From the NCBI GenBank assembly GCA_021234155.1, contig JAJEKV010000017.1, positions 19,478,372 to 19,542,371 of the forward strand: DNA of 64,000 bases, written 5' to 3'. Made by a program: the position numbers and the translations under genes. The DNA comes from Isoetes taiwanensis (lineage: Eukaryota; Streptophyta; Lycopodiopsida; Isoetales; Isoetaceae). The notes under the pieces were generated by a model, which searched no databases, had not been told where the DNA came from, and was given only the letters and a program-made list of their open reading frames with translations. Below, piece after piece: positions 1-12,200 of this stretch. The stretch's first letter is position 1. Each line of letters begins with the position of its first letter.

Positions 1-530
1 TTTGGGGCTAAAATTGCAACTCCAATTTTTTTTATCACTGACGTTATGGATGACACAACCAGGTGACACAAATATGGCATTTAGAATGTCATATATAATG
101 TTATGATCATATATATATCCTATATAATAATGTTTTAGCGTGTTCCATCACGCCCTAGATCAGACGGCTTAGATCTAGGGCAGGCTTGATCCAAAGGCCG
201 AAGGTTATCCGTAGCTGGTTTTAGGTCATCGTTCAAGGTTTACTCCCGCTCTTAAAATTTGTGAGCACAGTTTGGCCCGATCGAGACCAGCAGTTGGTTG
301 CACCGAATCCTTGAAGACTGCAGGGTTAATTTCGGGGATCTGCAAGCATCCCTTGCAATTCTCAGTGCAAACTATGCACTGTAACAAAACCCAGATCCAT
401 CATTTTTAGGTTTTTTCAAATATTGTTTCCCTCCCTTCTTTCGGCCAATCCGCATAGCATGGTGTGGACTGGGGGACCCTGTGTTTATCTTCGGTTTAGA
501 CAGAAAAGAAGAAAGGGAAGGAAAAGATGG

Positions 531-2150
531 ATGGAGCTGGAGGCCATTGGAGCTTGGAGTAAGGTAAGCCATTTTCTTTTTCCTTTCCTTACATGTTCCT
601 TTTGCATGTCAGGCTATAGCTCATTCTGGGATGGTGTGCAAGCATAGCTATGGTTTATGGCAGTTCGCGTGGCTATAGCAGCGAATATCATCAAAGCAGA
701 TGGTTTGTTTTCTTCCACAGGGGTAGTAAGCAGATCAAAGGCAGGATTCGGCTTCTTTTGAACGCGGATCTGGCGACGGGAATCAGGGCAGCTTTCAAGA
801 CATTAGAAAATATTATGTAGATCAGAGGGCACATTGGGTAAGATTTGTGTCATTATACAAATTTAGGGAAGAGGAAGAACCAGTTATTGATCCTGGTTGG
901 CCGTATTTGCAGTTCGTATATGAATTTCTTTTTGGTTTGTTGTAGGGTTCTTGGATAGCTGTGGTTGCAATTTTGACCAGGGATAGGTTGATATGGTATT
1001 TTGACCAGAACATTCATAAGATATTAGCAAGCTTGATGAGGTGTTTTCATTTTATTGCTCAGGGTCAGGGTCTTATTCAACAGACCGAGCTGCAAGAAAT
1101 CGCGGTGCACCAAAGATTAATTTTGGGATCAAACTATTACTGGATACAAAATCAGGGACCTCTGACACTCGCACATATTCAATAAACTCAAGAGTAGATG
1201 GATCTGCATATGGTTTGCTCTGCAAAACATGGTGAAATCATGGTTTATGGTTCAAAGGCATATGATATTGATGACGAAGCTATGCAGGCAGAATGTGGAA
1301 AAAATAGCTTGAAATAAACCTTACGACATATAGGTTGTGGCAGATGCATATTTTTCAGGCGTTGGAGGTCTGTGCCTGATGCAACTTAATCTTTTCTGTT
1401 TATTGTTGGATGAGTATAGTCAAGGTACCTTCAAGGCAGATTCTAAACATCCGCTCAACAAACTCTCTATGGTATAATCGTAAAGATGTGCACTTATTAA
1501 ATTCTACATATTTCTTTTCGGTAATCCCTTATGGCAGGATATTTAATGCAGTATTTTTTTTTGCCAAAGGCCTTGATAAATTCTTTCCACCCTCAAGCTT
1601 TGCATTTGATCTACATTTTATTGAGCGTCTTTCAGCTTGATGTATATTACAGGGTGGTTTCTTTTCTTTAGGCTATTGTTCTTTAGGGCTTTGGTCTGAG
1701 GAGATAAACTCTTGATGCAACACATTCTGTATGGTATGAGCAGGCTAGAGCGTTTTGATGGTTGCACTTATTGTGTCTGTGATAGAAGGGCTACACTCAC
1801 TGCAGTTAGGGAATCAGGACTTTACTTTCTCTGGCAGTTCATCTATTGTCTTGGCTGATGGATGAAGGTCTTTTGAGTGGATGCCTCCATCTAAAGCAAA
1901 TTCTACACCTGAGTGGTTCAATTGAAGGAAAAATTCAAGATGTGGAGAGGATTGCTCTTAGAAAAGCATTTCAAGAAGCCTCAAAAGAGTGTGAAAAGCT
2001 CTTAACAGAGGCAGGTCAGAAATATAGAATGGCGTTATTAGTTGATAGGCAAGATGCACGTCCTCTATATAACTGGAGCTTGGTTCTCTATATAACTGGA
2101 GCTTGGATTTGTATTATCGAGCACAACTTATTGCAGATGAAGGAAGTGAG
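531..2150 (+). pseudogene. TPR-protein gene fragment, broken
   Basis: Two exon-like pieces. The first, 531-563, reads MELEAIGAWSK from an ATG and ends at a consensus donor (AAG then GTAAGC). The second lies within 1846-2150 and ends at GAG then GTTAGG. It encodes a helical repeat segment with KYRMALLVDRQDARPLYNW, which resembles the TPR helices of plant TPR-superfamily proteins of the type ALYNWGLAL..RAQLIAD. A 23-nt duplication (copies at 2063-2083 and 2086-2106) shifts the frame. Ignoring it, the reading continues as LYYRAQLIADEGSE up to the donor. That makes this a damaged exon rather than the 136-residue ORF it superficially shows. Whether 531-563 belongs to the same gene is inference, and no downstream exon is seen before other repeats begin. 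The exact family member is not identified. Confidence 0.45.
2063..2106 (+). repeat. 23-bp-period tandem duplication in TPR exon
   Basis: Two 21-bp copies of CTCTATATAACTGGAGCTTGG separated by TT. The duplication is not a multiple of three and breaks the TPR reading frame that is open on both sides. Confidence 0.85.
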
Positions 2151-3460
2151 GTTAGGCATTTATATTCATTCTCTTTCTAGATTTATTCAAACAGAATCGT
2201 TTTTAAGATATATTTGTGCTATCTTGCTTATTATTGCGAATAGCTTTTGTTCCTGATTGTGATTTCTTATTGACAAAAGTAAAGACAAAATGCGTAAAAA
2301 CTCTATATGACTCGATTTATAAATTTGAAGGAATGATGAAAATAGACCACATATGTTGTCGGGGTCGAAGTTCTCCGTTCGGATAAAGAACAAGCTTGCT
2401 CCGTAAAATGGCTAGCGTGGTTTTCAGCTTGTTACAAGCCATTAACGGCTTTTACGCTTGTTACGACTTCATGGTCCTTTCTTTCTTCTTTTAAAAATTT
2501 TTATGTCTTATAAGATGCACTTGACTTTTCATCAATACATATGTTGCTATAGTGGCAACTATAGGCAAATAATAATGGTGTTCTTTGACAAACCTTGAAT
2601 CATTATCTGTACTCAAAATTTTCCATTTATGCATCTCAATAAAGCTATCACATTATTAATGCAACCCCAATAATGTCAGGCCATTTTTATGAACATCAAC
2701 ACTTCTATAGTGCGAAGCCATTTACATGAACGTCCTTCAACATTTCTATAGTGCGATCTATTTGCAACCACCCTTCTATAACGCAACTTTATTGCAAAAT
2801 ATTACATAAGACTTATAAAGTAACAATTGTAGCATCTCAACCTATGTGGACATATGTACACATACCACATATATTTGCTTGCTAATCCAAATGAGCGACA
2901 CTGAACTCATCAATTTACTTGCAAGTTTAGTTCACATGGCTCTCTAATAAACATACAACTAATTTAACCTCTGCCAAGAAATAGCTACGAGTGACAAAAT
3001 TGACCTATATTATTTGTTCTAATGTAAAGGCAAGAGAATTATAGGTATATCAACCGTGTTGAAATTGCATCAAGGTCTCCATGATATAAAGCACTATACA
3101 AAAATTGAAGCCCAAAATGCACACCATTAATGCTGCATAAATCCTACAACGTTGAACCCAATAGCTACCTTATGGCCCAACAATGCTGGGCACCATTACT
3201 ATATTCATATAGACACAACAAGAGAGAGTGACTATAAGAGATTTAATAAACAACCTCAACAACTCATAGACATGGCCACGTGCATTCTACAAGATCACAA
3301 AATGATCCAAGGCTGAGAAATTACTCTACAAGTTCCGAAAATGGTCCAAAGGCGCAGAAGTTACTTTATGCAAATGCACAAGTTAACAACATTTACATGT
3401 TCCCAAATTATGCCCAGCAACGCTGGGCACCATTACTAGTAATATTATGACGAAAACAGA
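2151..3460. other. AT-rich non-coding stretch with a spaced direct repeat
   Basis: No gene is recognised. A nearly identical 21-bp segment ending in GCTGGGCACCATTACTA occurs at 3181-3201 and again at 3418-3438, 237 bp apart. The 2,620-2,780 part repeats short 'cttctatagtgcga' motifs. It looks like decayed repeat DNA. Confidence 0.4.
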
Positions 3461-4333
3461 TTGTTTGGTGCTAATTTTTGGTATTTGTGATTGTGGCGAA
3501 GTGTTGCTATTAATGTGGCATTGATGAGAAGAGAAAGTTTGATGTCCAGTCTCGTATAAATTGTGGTATTGGTACTATTATGGTGTAACGTTATGGTGGT
3601 AAGTTTTAGTGCCAGTGGTGGTGATGTGGTTTTTATGCTACAACATATGGTAGAAACATGTTAGTATTCAAAATGGTATTCAGTGGTTATTGTGCTATGA
3701 TAATATTGAAAACGTTGGTCTTATTGGTGATGGTAGTGTTCCTGATGGTGGATATGTTATTCTTATATGAATCGGTGGTGTTGATGATGTTTATGGTGAC
3801 TTTATTATTTATAAGAGATAATAGTGCTTGCAGCAATGTTTGATATGGTGCTAATAAGAAACAATGTTCATGATTTTGTTGAAGATGGTTTTACAGTGGT
3901 GTTGCAAAAATTGTTCTAATAATGTTGGAGAAGGTGTCTATAATGGTAAGAGTATCTACAAATTTGAGATGATATTTATAATCATGTTGAAGTTGCAAAA
4001 GATGTTATAATGATGTTGGAGAAGGTTATAATGGTATGTTGAAGGTGCCTTTTAATGGTAACTGTGTTGGAAGTGCCTTTAATGTTAACATTGTTGGAGG
4101 TGCCTTTAATGGTAATAGTGTTGGAGGTGCTTTTAATGGTAACAGTGTTGGAGGAGGTAAATTTGAGATTATATTTAAAATCTTATTGGAGATGTTGTTA
4201 ATAATTACGTTAGAGATTTTATATTAGTACTGCGATTGTGTTTATAATAGTGTTTGTGAGGGTATTCAAGGATGTGTTTATAATGGTAAGTATTTATATT
4301 GGTATTGGTATTGTGATATAATTTCTAAAGGTG
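3460..4333 (+). repeat. GT-rich low-complexity region with a 27-bp minisatellite
   Basis: The plus strand is dominated by GTTGGTGG/GGTGTT words. Between about 4036 and 4160 it becomes a recognisable 27-bp tandem repeat that would translate as repeated AFNGNSVGG. The translation looks like a by-product of the repeat and not a gene. The same style of sequence resumes at about 19161, so this is the original target into which the LINE and then the CACTA element inserted. Confidence 0.6.
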
Positions 4334-5696
4334 TTTTTTTTTTTTTTTTTTGAAGAACTGAGACACTTATATTAAAAGAATGGCAATGATACAAGAGGAG
4401 TAGTGAGGAAAAAGAATGCCCCGAAGGGACAAAGACACCTCAGCACTCCATACTAATCCAAACGCCTTTAGTAATCATCGCATAAACTCCCCATTCGTGA
4501 TTTACAATGTGCAAAATATCTCGCCAGATGCAAAACTTTGTCTCCTCTAGGCCAAGAAACACAAGAAAACTCGAATAGCTTATGTCCGAAGTCGTGGAAC
4601 TAGAGAGAGGCAAAAGTTGTCAATCCCTTTGAAAAATCCATAAACGACGCCGCTTCCAAATCAACCAAACCAACCACGCCTTTATAATGATGGAAAGCCC
4701 GCTTCTTAGGAGAGGACCATGAAGCCGGAAACACATGAAGAAGTATCTTCCGCTACACATCCCGATCCGAACAATGCTCGACCCAATCCCATGCAAAATT
4801 TTGCAAATGTGGGCACAAGACTAGACAATGTTCAATGGACTCGATGGGAGCCACAAAGCAGGGCAAAGAAGACTCACAAACTGGCTTAAATCTATGCACC
4901 GTAACATTTACTCCTAATGCAATGTGCACCACTTGCCACAAGAGAACCCTAACCTTCTGGGGGAGAGAAAGTCCATGTCCATGACGGAGCGCCAACAAGA
5001 ACCCCAAGCTTCAAAGGCCCACTTGTCGGAAGGAGGTAAAGTATCATGAATAACCAATGTTCGGTAACAAGAACGAACAAAACATGACTCATCGACCCCT
5101 GAATGAACCTTCCAAATCTGAAAGACCACCCCTCCCTGGAGGAGAACAGGAATATGCAGTGGAATACAGGAGGCCACTTGCTGCCAGATAGCTCGATCAC
5201 TACTCTTAAGCCGAAAGCGGGCCTGAAAAAACTCCCAAGGAGCCAGTTGGCCATGCCAATACCAATCCTCTAAGGTGGAGATCGCACCGAGTCCAACGGG
5301 CTGCAAGGCCCGAAAGCAGTAAGCCGGCAGCCAAAGGCAAGTATGTCGGAGGCAGAGGAACCCACATAAAAGGAGAAGTGTGATGAAATACTGATGCATA
5401 GTCTACCTAGAAAAACACTCGCACATGCTCCCAGGCCCGCAGCACACCCTTGAGAAAAGGTGACGCGTGTGGGTACGGCCTCGCATCAGTAAAAGCAAGG
5501 CCCAAGGCAACTTCACAGGGACAGATGGCTTGTGAAAAGCCACACAATTCTGGAGGGACTGTAAAAGCAATGCTGCACCTAGAGAGAACACCTATTCATG
5601 GAGAATACTCCAGACAAACTTGGAGACTAACACCTTAGAATGCAAAGCCAAATCTAGGATTGCCAAACCCCCATCCTCTCGAGGGCGGAGGCACTT
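4334..5696 (-). mobile_element. LINE-A, 3' half (L1-type, zf-RVT domain)
   Basis: Minus-strand remnant of an L1-type non-LTR retrotransposon. Reading towards lower coordinates it starts in the segment after the reverse transcriptase (KCLRPREDGGLAILDL, the usual LINE spacer) and runs through a reverse-transcriptase zinc-binding (zf-RVT) domain around 4760-5010. That domain has the typical pattern KVRVLLWQ..., then ESIEHCLVLCP...W. It ends in a poly(A) tail, seen as 18 T at 4334-4351. Stops and frame changes show it is dead. Its 5' half continues at 18575 beyond the CACTA element. The hairpin-forming word CCCCGAAGGG near 4418 is typical of its 3' UTR. Confidence 0.85.
5694..5696. repeat. CTT target-site duplication, left copy
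   Basis: CTT directly precedes CACTACAAG; the matching CTT is at 18572-18574 directly after GTAGTG. It fixes the limits of the CACTA element. Confidence 0.85.
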
Positions 5697-5704
5697 CACT
5701 ACAA

Positions 5705-6240
5705 GGGATAGTCGACGTCCAACGACGTCGCGACGTCGAAGAACGACGGGTCGTCGTCGAACATCGACGACATCGCCGCTCAACGACGCATAACGCCGCT
5801 TCGACGCCGCTCAACGACGTTTCGTGGCCGACGCGGTCGGATTGGCTGCGTGGTTTAGTATTCTTTGCCGGGTAAGCGCGTGGCGCGGTCGTACACGCAC
5901 AAAACGCCGCTTAACGCCGCCTCGCGGATCCGACGTGGCACATCCGCCGCTGCGGTTGGCCGACATGCCAGCCGCACGGCACCGCGCGGGTTCTCGCGCC
6001 GCCGACATGACGCCGTTGAACGGCGACTAAAAAACCGGACGTGACGGGGCCTTCGCGGGCTTTGCCGACATGCCGGGCCGCACGCCATAGTGTCCGCCAT
6101 CGCCGACATGACGCCGTTAAACGACGCCAGAATATCCGGACGTGGTATTAGTTTTGCCTGCGTGGTCGGCATCGCCCCGCGCCACGCCATTATTGTCGCC
6201 AGAGCGCCCACGTAAAGCAACGCCGTTTAACGACGCCACT
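5705..6240. repeat. Left subterminal repeats of the CACTA element
   Basis: A G+C-rich stretch built from many direct and inverted variants of AACGACGTC, ACGCCGTTAAACG and CGACGCCGC. Short open frames here are compositional. In known CACTA elements such subterminal motifs bind the TnpA protein. Ends in a T/A run at 6240-6262 just before the tandem array. Confidence 0.75.
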
Positions 6241-6282
6241 TTTTTTTTAAAAAAAATTTAATATCGACGCCGCTTATCGCTT

Positions 6283-9200
6283 GAATGCCAAAATTACCCT
6301 ATGGACTAAGTTACACCGGCCGGCTTTGCAAAATCGACACACTTACGCCCTACATTGCAAGATTCAACGTACCACCTCCTAGGCCAATTGACTACGAAAG
6401 TGTGTTGGACATAAGATAGTTTTTCTTCGAGAAGGGGTGGCCTTCCGCCACAAAACTTGGTCCCTAGGGCAATGTCGACGCTTCGAAGTCCTTGGCGAGC
6501 CAATCACTGGTTCGGAGAGGGAAAGTTGCCCGCCCGCCGCCAGGCCTTTGGGAGAGGACTTTGGGGCAAGCTTCTTCCGGGTGGTTTTAGGGTCCGTGCT
6601 CGGGCGCCAACACCCCCTCTACGCCAAGACACGGCGCAAGGTCCTAGTCGAACCGACAAGGATAGAGCCTCAAACGTAAAACCCTATGAGTTGTCGGTTC
6701 CAGGGGTGGTTTGCGTATTGGGTGCCGAAGTTTTGGTCTTTTGCACTTGGGACGCGGGCCGATCACATGCGATTGAGAATGCGAAGCAAGGGGAACTGAC
6801 GGAATGGAGCTTGGACCCTGCACTCTCCCCGCCAGGCGCTTAGAAGTCAAGGCCCACTTTTGCAGTAGCAAGACATTCAGTAAATTCGTGAATTAATGCA
6901 TAGTACGGACTTAAATTCTGATTTTTGTCATCGAAGCTTCCTAACTCATCGCCAACATACGTGCCAACTTTCAAAAATTTTGGATAAGGTTTAGATCAAA
7001 TAGTTTGCATGAGAACGGTCTGGGCAGCTTGTTGTTGGGCACCCTAGCTGGCACACTTGCCCAAGTCAAACAAGGCCAGGACCTTTCAAGGCCTCCTCAT
7101 TAGAGGGGAGAGTCCGAACCCCAGGAGGCGAGCCCCAAAAAGCTTCCCGAGGCAGCCTTTTTTCCTAGTACGCCCTCACGGGCGACGCTAAAGACCACAC
7201 TCCCGGATCTCGGTTCCCGTATCCGACAGTTGAATCCTTTGTTCAAGGAACCTGGTCCGAGAAGGTCCAAAAATCCAACATCCGGTCCGAGGAGAACATA
7301 TCAAACCGCCAAGCGCCCCGCTGGCGACAAAGTAGAAACCAAAGTGTTTTGTCGTTCGGACATTGCGGAGGCTCCAAAATGGCGATCCAACTTCGCCACA
7401 TCGTCCGGAATGCCAAAATTACCATAAGGACCAAGTTACACAATCAGTTTTGCAAAAGAAAGAAACACTTACGCCCTACATTGCAGTATTCAGCAGCCAC
7501 CTCCTAGGCCAATTGACTACGAGTGTGTTGCACATGAGATAGTTTGGCGCTTCTTCGAGAAGGGGTGGGCTTCTGGCCACAAAACTTGGTCCCTAGGTCA
7601 ATGTCGATGTTCTGATTCCATTGGCAGTGACAGATCGCGGGTCCGGAGAGGGGAAGTTGCCTGTCCGTCGCTTGGGCCTCCGGGGAGAGGACTTTGGGGC
7701 AAGCCGCTTCCGGTGGTTTTAGGGTCCGTGCTCGGGGCCAACACCCCCCACGCCAAGACATCTACAAGAAGGTCCTAGTCAAATCGACAAGGATAGAGCT
7801 CTCCAAACGTAAACCCTATGAGTTGCCGTGTTCTAGCAGTGGTTTGTGTTTTGGGTGCCGAAGTTTTGGTCTTTTGCACTTGGGACGTGGCCGATCACAT
7901 GCGCTTGAGAACGCCAAGCAAGGGGAACCGACGGAATGGAGTTTGGACCTGTACTCCTCCTGTGGCGCTTAGAAGTCAAGGGCCGCTTTTGCAAAGTAGC
8001 AAGACATTCAGAATTGTAATTAATGCATAGTACGGACTTAAATTCTGATTTTTGTCGAAGCTTCCTAAGTCATCGCCAACATACAGGACAACTTTCAAAA
8101 AATTTTGGATAAGGTTTAGATCAAATAGTTTGCATTAGAACGGTCCGGGCACTGTTGTTGGGCAGCCGAAGCTGGCACACTTGCTCAAGTCAAACAAGGC
8201 CAGGACCTTGCAAGGCCTCCTCATTAGAGGGGAGAGTCCGAACCCCGTGAGGCGAGCCCCAAAAGCTTCCCCGAGGCAGCCTTTCCTAGCAAATAGCCTC
8301 CGCGGGGCGACGCTTAAAGACCACACTCCCGGATCTCGGTTCCCGTGATCCGACCGCTGAATCCTTTGTTCAAGGAACCTAGTCCGAGAAGGTCCAAAAA
8401 ATCCAACATCCGCCACGGGAGAACATATCAAACCGCTGGCGCCCCGCTGGCGCGACAAGTAGAAACCAAAGTGTTTTGTCGTTCGGACATTGCGAGGTTC
8501 AAATGCCGATCCGACTTTCGCCACATCGTCCGGAATGCCAAAATTGCCCTAGGGATCAAGTTACACGGTCGGGTTTTGTAAAAAGAAAGAAACACTTACG
8601 CCCTACATTGCAAAAGATTCAGCAGCCCACCTCCTAGGCCAATTGACTACGAAAGTGTGTTGCACATGAGATAGTTTGGCGCTTCGAGAAGGGGTGGGCT
8701 TCGCCACAAAACTTTGTCCCTAGGGCAACGCCGACGCTCGAGTCCATTGGCAGAGACAGATCACGGTTCGGGAGAGGGAAGTTGCTCGTCCGTCGCTGTG
8801 GCCTTCGAGAGGACTTTTGGGGCAAGCTACTTCCGGGTGGTTTTAGGGTCCATGCTCGGCGCCAACACCCCTCTACGCCAAGACACGGCGCAAGATCCTA
8901 GTCAAATCGACAAGGATAGAGCCTCAAACGAAACCCTATGAGTTGATGTGTTCTAGCGTGGTTTGCGTTTTGGGTGCCAAGTTTTGGTCTTTTGCACTTG
9001 GGACGTGGCGCATCACATGCGATTGAGAACGCGAAGCAAGGGAACCGACGGAATGGAGTTTGGACCTGTACTTCTCCGTTGTGGCGGTTAGAAGTCAAGG
9101 CCCGCTTTTAAAAGTAGCAAGACATTCAGTAAATTCAGTAATTAATGCATAGTACGGACTTAAATTCTGATTTTTGTCACCTAGTTTCCTAAGTCATCGC

Positions 9201-12200
9201 CAATATACAGCCAACTTTCAAAAATTTTGGATAAGGTTTAGATCAAAGAGTTTGCATTAGAACAACCGGGTACTGTTGTTGGGCAGCCGAAATGGCACAC
9301 TTGCCCAAGTCAAACAAGGCCGTGACCTTGCAAGGCCTCCTCATTAGAGGGGAGAGTCCGAACCCCGTGAGGCGAGCCCCAAAAGCTTCCCAAAGGCAGA
9401 CCTTTCGGGCAGCCTCCCAGGGGGGCGTACGCTAAAGACCACACTCCCGGATCTCGGTTCCCGTATCCGACCGTTGAATCCTTTGTTCAAGGAACCTGGT
9501 CCGAGAAGGTCCAAAAAAATCCAACAACCGTCCGGGAGAACATATCATACCGCAAGCGCCCCAAGGGCGATGTAGAAACCAAAGTGTTTTGTCGTTCGGA
9601 CATTGCGGAGGCTCCGAAATAGTGATCCGACTTCGCCACATCGTCCGGAATGCCAAAATTACCTAGGGACCAAGTTACACGGTCAGTTTTGCAAAAGAAA
9701 GAAACACTTACGCCCTACATTGCAAAGATTCGCCAGCCCACCTCCTAGGCCAATTGACTACGAAAGTGTGTTGCACATGAGATAGTTTGGCGCTTCTTCG
9801 AGAAGGGGTGGGCTTTCGCCACAAAACTTTGTCCCTAGGGCAATGTCGACGCTCGAGTCCATTGGCGAGACAGATCCATTGTTCGAGAGGGGAAGTTGCC
9901 CGTCCATGTGGCCTTCGGGAGAGGAATTTTGGGGCAAGCTACTTGGGGTGGTTTTAGGGTCCGTGCTCAAGCGCCAACACCCTCTACATCAAGACACGGG
10001 CGCAAGGTCCTAGTCAAATCGACAAGGATAGAGCCTTCAAACGTAAAACCCTATGAGTTGCCGTGTTCTAGCGGTGGTTTGCGTTTTGGGTGCCAAGTTT
10101 TGGTCTTTTGCACTTGGGGGGTGGCATCACATGCAGTTGAGAACGCGAAGCAAGGGAACCGGACGGAATGGAGTTTGGACCATCTCCGTTGTGGCGGTTA
10201 GAAGTCAAGGCCCGCTTTTGCAAAGAGTAGCAAGACATTCAGAATTCGTAATTAATGCATAGTACGGACTTAAATTCTGATTTTCCTAAGTCATCGCCAA
10301 CGACAGCCAACTTTCAAAAATTTTGGATAAGGTTTAGATCAAATAGTTTGCATTAGAACGGCTGGGCAGCTGTTGTTGGGCAGCCAGCCGGGCACACTTG
10401 CCCAAGTCAAACAAGGCCGGGACCTTGCAAGGCCTCCTCATTAGAGGGAGAGTCCGAACCCCGTGAGGCGAGCCCCAAAAGCTTCCCCGAGGCGCCTTTC
10501 CTAGCAGGCTCAGCTCCGGGGCCGGGCGACGCTTAAAGACCACACTCCCGATCTCGGTTCCCGTGATCCGACCGTTGAATCCTTTGTTCAAGGAACCTAG
10601 TTCGAGAAGGTCCAAAAATCCAACATCCGGCCCTGGGAGAACATATCAAACCGCTAAGCGCCCCGCTGGCGGCAGCGGTGTAGAAACCAAAGTGTTTTGT
10701 CGTTTCGGACATTGCGGAGGTTCAAAATGCCGATCCGACTTCGCCACATCGTCCGGAATGCCAAAATTACCCTAGGGATCAAGTTACACTGGCCGGTTTT
10801 GCAAAAGAAAGAAACACTTATGCCCTACATTGCAAAGATTCCGCCAGCCCACCTCCTAGGCCAATTGACTACGAGTGTGTTGCACATGAGATAGTTTGGC
10901 GCTTCTTCGAGAAGGGGTGGGCTTCGCCACAAAACTTTGTCCCTAGGGCAATGTCGATGTTCCCGAGTCCATTGGCGAGAGACGCATCACGGTTCCGAGA
11001 GGGAAGTTGCTCGTCCCGGCCGCTGTGGCCGGGAGAGGACTTTTGGGGCAAGCTACTTCCGGTGGTTTTTAGGGTCAGGTGCTCGGCGCCAACACCCCCT
11101 CTACGCCAAGACACGGCGCGAAGATCCTAGTCAAATCGACAAGGATAGAGCCCAAAACGTAAACCCTATGAGTTGACAGTTCTAAAGGTGGTTTGCGTTT
11201 TGGGTGCCAAGTTTTGGTCTTTTGCACTTGGGACGTGGCGATCACATGCGATTGAGAACTTGAAGCAAGGGGAACCGGACGGAATGGAGTTTGGACCTGT
11301 ACTCTCCCGCTGTGGCGGTTAGAAGTCAAGGCCCGCTTTTGCAAAGAAGCAAGACATTCGTAAATTAAGTAATTAATGCATAGTACCGGACTTAAATTTG
11401 ATTTTTGTCACCTAGTTTCCTAAGTCATCGCCAATATACAGCCAACTTTCAAAAATTTTGGATAAGGTTTAGATCAAAGAGTTTGCATTAGAACAGCCCT
11501 GGCAGCCTGTTGTTGTTGGGCAGCCGAGCCGCACACTTGCCCAAGTCAAACAAGGCCAGGACCTTGCAAGGCCTCCTCATTAGAGGGGAGAGTCCAACCC
11601 CGTGAGGCGAGCCCCAAAAGCTTCCCAAGGCAGCCTTTCGGCGGCGCTCACCGGGGCGACGCTTAAAGACCACACTCCCGGGATCTGCGGTTCCGTGATC
11701 CGACCTTTGAATCCTTTGTTCAAGGAACCTGGTCCGAGAAGGTCCAAAAATCCAACAACCGTCCGGGAGAAATATATCATACCATTTTGCAAGCGCCCCG
11801 GGGCGACCAAAGTAGAAACCAAAGTGTTTTGTCGTTCGGACATTGCGAGGTTCGAAATAGTGATCCGACTTCGCCACATCGTCAGGAATGCCAAAATTAC
11901 CCTAGGGACCAAGTTACACGCCGGGTTTTGCAAAAAGAAAGAAACACTTACGCCCTACACAAAAAGATTCAGCAGCCCACCTCCTAGGCCAATTGACTAC
12001 GAGTGTGTTGCACATGAGATAGTTTTGCGCTTCTTCGAGAAGGGGTGGGCTTCGGCCACAAAACTTTGTCCCTAGGGCAATGTCGACGCCCGAGTCCATT
12101 GGCAGAGATGCATCACGGGTCCGGAGAGGGGAAGTTGCCCGCCCATCGCCAGTGGCCTTCTGGGAGAGGAATTTTGGGGCAAGCTACTTAGGGTGGTTTT

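Noticed and set aside
4036-4227. Gly/Asn repeat peptide AFNGNSVGG
   Set aside because: A 27-bp minisatellite inside low-complexity DNA; no signal or extension on either side.
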